This document shows positions 63,385 through 64,000 of a stretch of 64,000 bases of DNA, one piece after another. The notes under the pieces are model-generated. The model had not been told where the DNA came from. It ran no database searches and was given only the letters and a program-made list of their open reading frames with translations. The stretch's first letter is position 1. Every line of letters begins with the position of its first letter. Source of the DNA: Siderastrea radians (Eukaryota > Cnidaria > Anthozoa > Scleractinia > Rhizangiidae); NCBI GenBank assembly GCA_964017195.1, contig OZ024887.1, forward strand, positions 2,842,881 through 2,906,880, given 5' to 3'. Both the position numbers and the translations under genes were made by a program.

Positions 63385-64000
63385 CTATTTACGAGACAAA
63401 ACGTTGTACAAAATCAGTGTGTATGATACGATATTTCAAGAAGCATCGTGAAACATTATTACACCACAAATGTTTAGGTCAGTTACGTGTTAAAAACGTA
63501 CTCGGTATATTAAGTGCATAGAACTAACTTATAAAGGGAAATTAACGCATGGGCTACAAAGGAAATTGTAATAATAATAATAACTTATCTCAGTTTCAAA
63601 TGTTTTTAGCTAAGTGACGGAAGAGAAGGAAGATTTTTCAAATAAAGGAAATGCTTCTAAGTTTGGTAGGAACGACATAAAATAAACACGTGACTTTTCG
63701 TCCATCTCTAATCGACTTGGAGACTCTTAATGTTCTTAGCGAAGCCCGCGCGCGAGCGCGTAAGCGGAGCACCATTGCTACGGAAATTTGGTAACCTATC
63801 AAGCCAAAAAATTTTGGTAGTGACGTAGTAGTCACGTGACCGTCCGTCCGCAACACAGGGTCACCAATACACTTCACACACTGGATATAACCCTGTGCTG
63901 AATCCCGTGTGTTTTTTTTTCGCGAAATCGCATGTTGACCCGCGTTGTAGCAAAACAAGCAAAGACAACAAAAGTCAAAAACAAATCTGTTAATGGCAAA

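Larger units (their letters stand above)
57273..64000. other. Introns and 5' side of exons 1-6: nothing else recognised
   Basis: Non-exonic stretches at 57,273-57,828, 57,958-58,746, 59,254-59,706, 59,923-60,939, 61,405-62,111, 62,253-63,160 and 63,385-64,000 show no convincing gene, promoter or element. A TC-rich repeat region lies near 59,285-59,360. The gene's upstream exons and promoter must be to the right of the window. Confidence 0.4.

Overview
This is an animal genome window, most likely from a cnidarian and probably a stony coral. It has GT-AG introns, low coding density and many dispersed repeats: tRNA-derived SINEs, Penelope-like elements with GIY-YIG nuclease remnants, TTA-flanked MITEs and retroposon tails. 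The species-level guess rests on my recognition of repeat families, not on a search.

Almost the whole window is one gene on the minus strand, transcribed from right to left. I could delimit 58 exons, numbered here in transcription order: exon 1 at 63.2-63.4 kb to exon 58 at 0.43-0.88 kb. They total 17,370 nt, about 5,790 codons, and the gene continues past the right edge and perhaps the left. One reading frame is open through every exon and every junction is phase-compatible. The protein is extraordinarily basic: roughly 40-45% Arg in folded-looking modules, nearly pure Arg in linkers, and almost no Asp or Glu after exon 1. I know of no described family that matches it.

Architecture. In the 5' part (63-17 kb), long exons of about 155-172 codons each carry one module. 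A module is a set of degenerate ~22-24 residue repeats of alternating basic and hydrophobic residues, with W/Y and Gly at regular places, which looks like serial beta-hairpins. These alternate with one or two short symmetric exons of 8-75 codons that code for oligo-Arg linkers. Nearly all introns here are phase 1, often splitting an Arg codon as C|GT. In the 3' part (16-0.4 kb) the intron register moves: each exon holds the N-terminal part of a module, a long poly-Arg stretch, then a C-terminal part starting with a conserved Cys (RRCVxR), and all introns are phase 2 (AG|N). Exon 47 enters in phase 1 and leaves in phase 2, joining the two halves.

Two recent tandem expansions lie inside the gene. 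One has five copies of a ~1.63 kb long-exon/short-exon unit (28.5-35.8 kb). The other has three copies of a related unit at 48.9-53.9 kb (period ~2.19 kb), two of them carrying the same Penelope-like insertion. A more diverged ancestor-like copy lies at 23.6-26 kb. Three copies of a 42-nt microexon differ only at third codon positions of the Arg frame. This is direct evidence within the window that the Arg frame, and not the acidic or Ser/Pro-rich overlapping frames, is the translated one.

The rest is intron with mobile elements: two PLE insertions (one duplicated), a long fold-back element at 4.2-5.0 kb, several inverted-repeat MITEs, SINEs, a perfect palindrome, (ATT)n microsatellites and a minisatellite. 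I saw no second protein-coding host gene.
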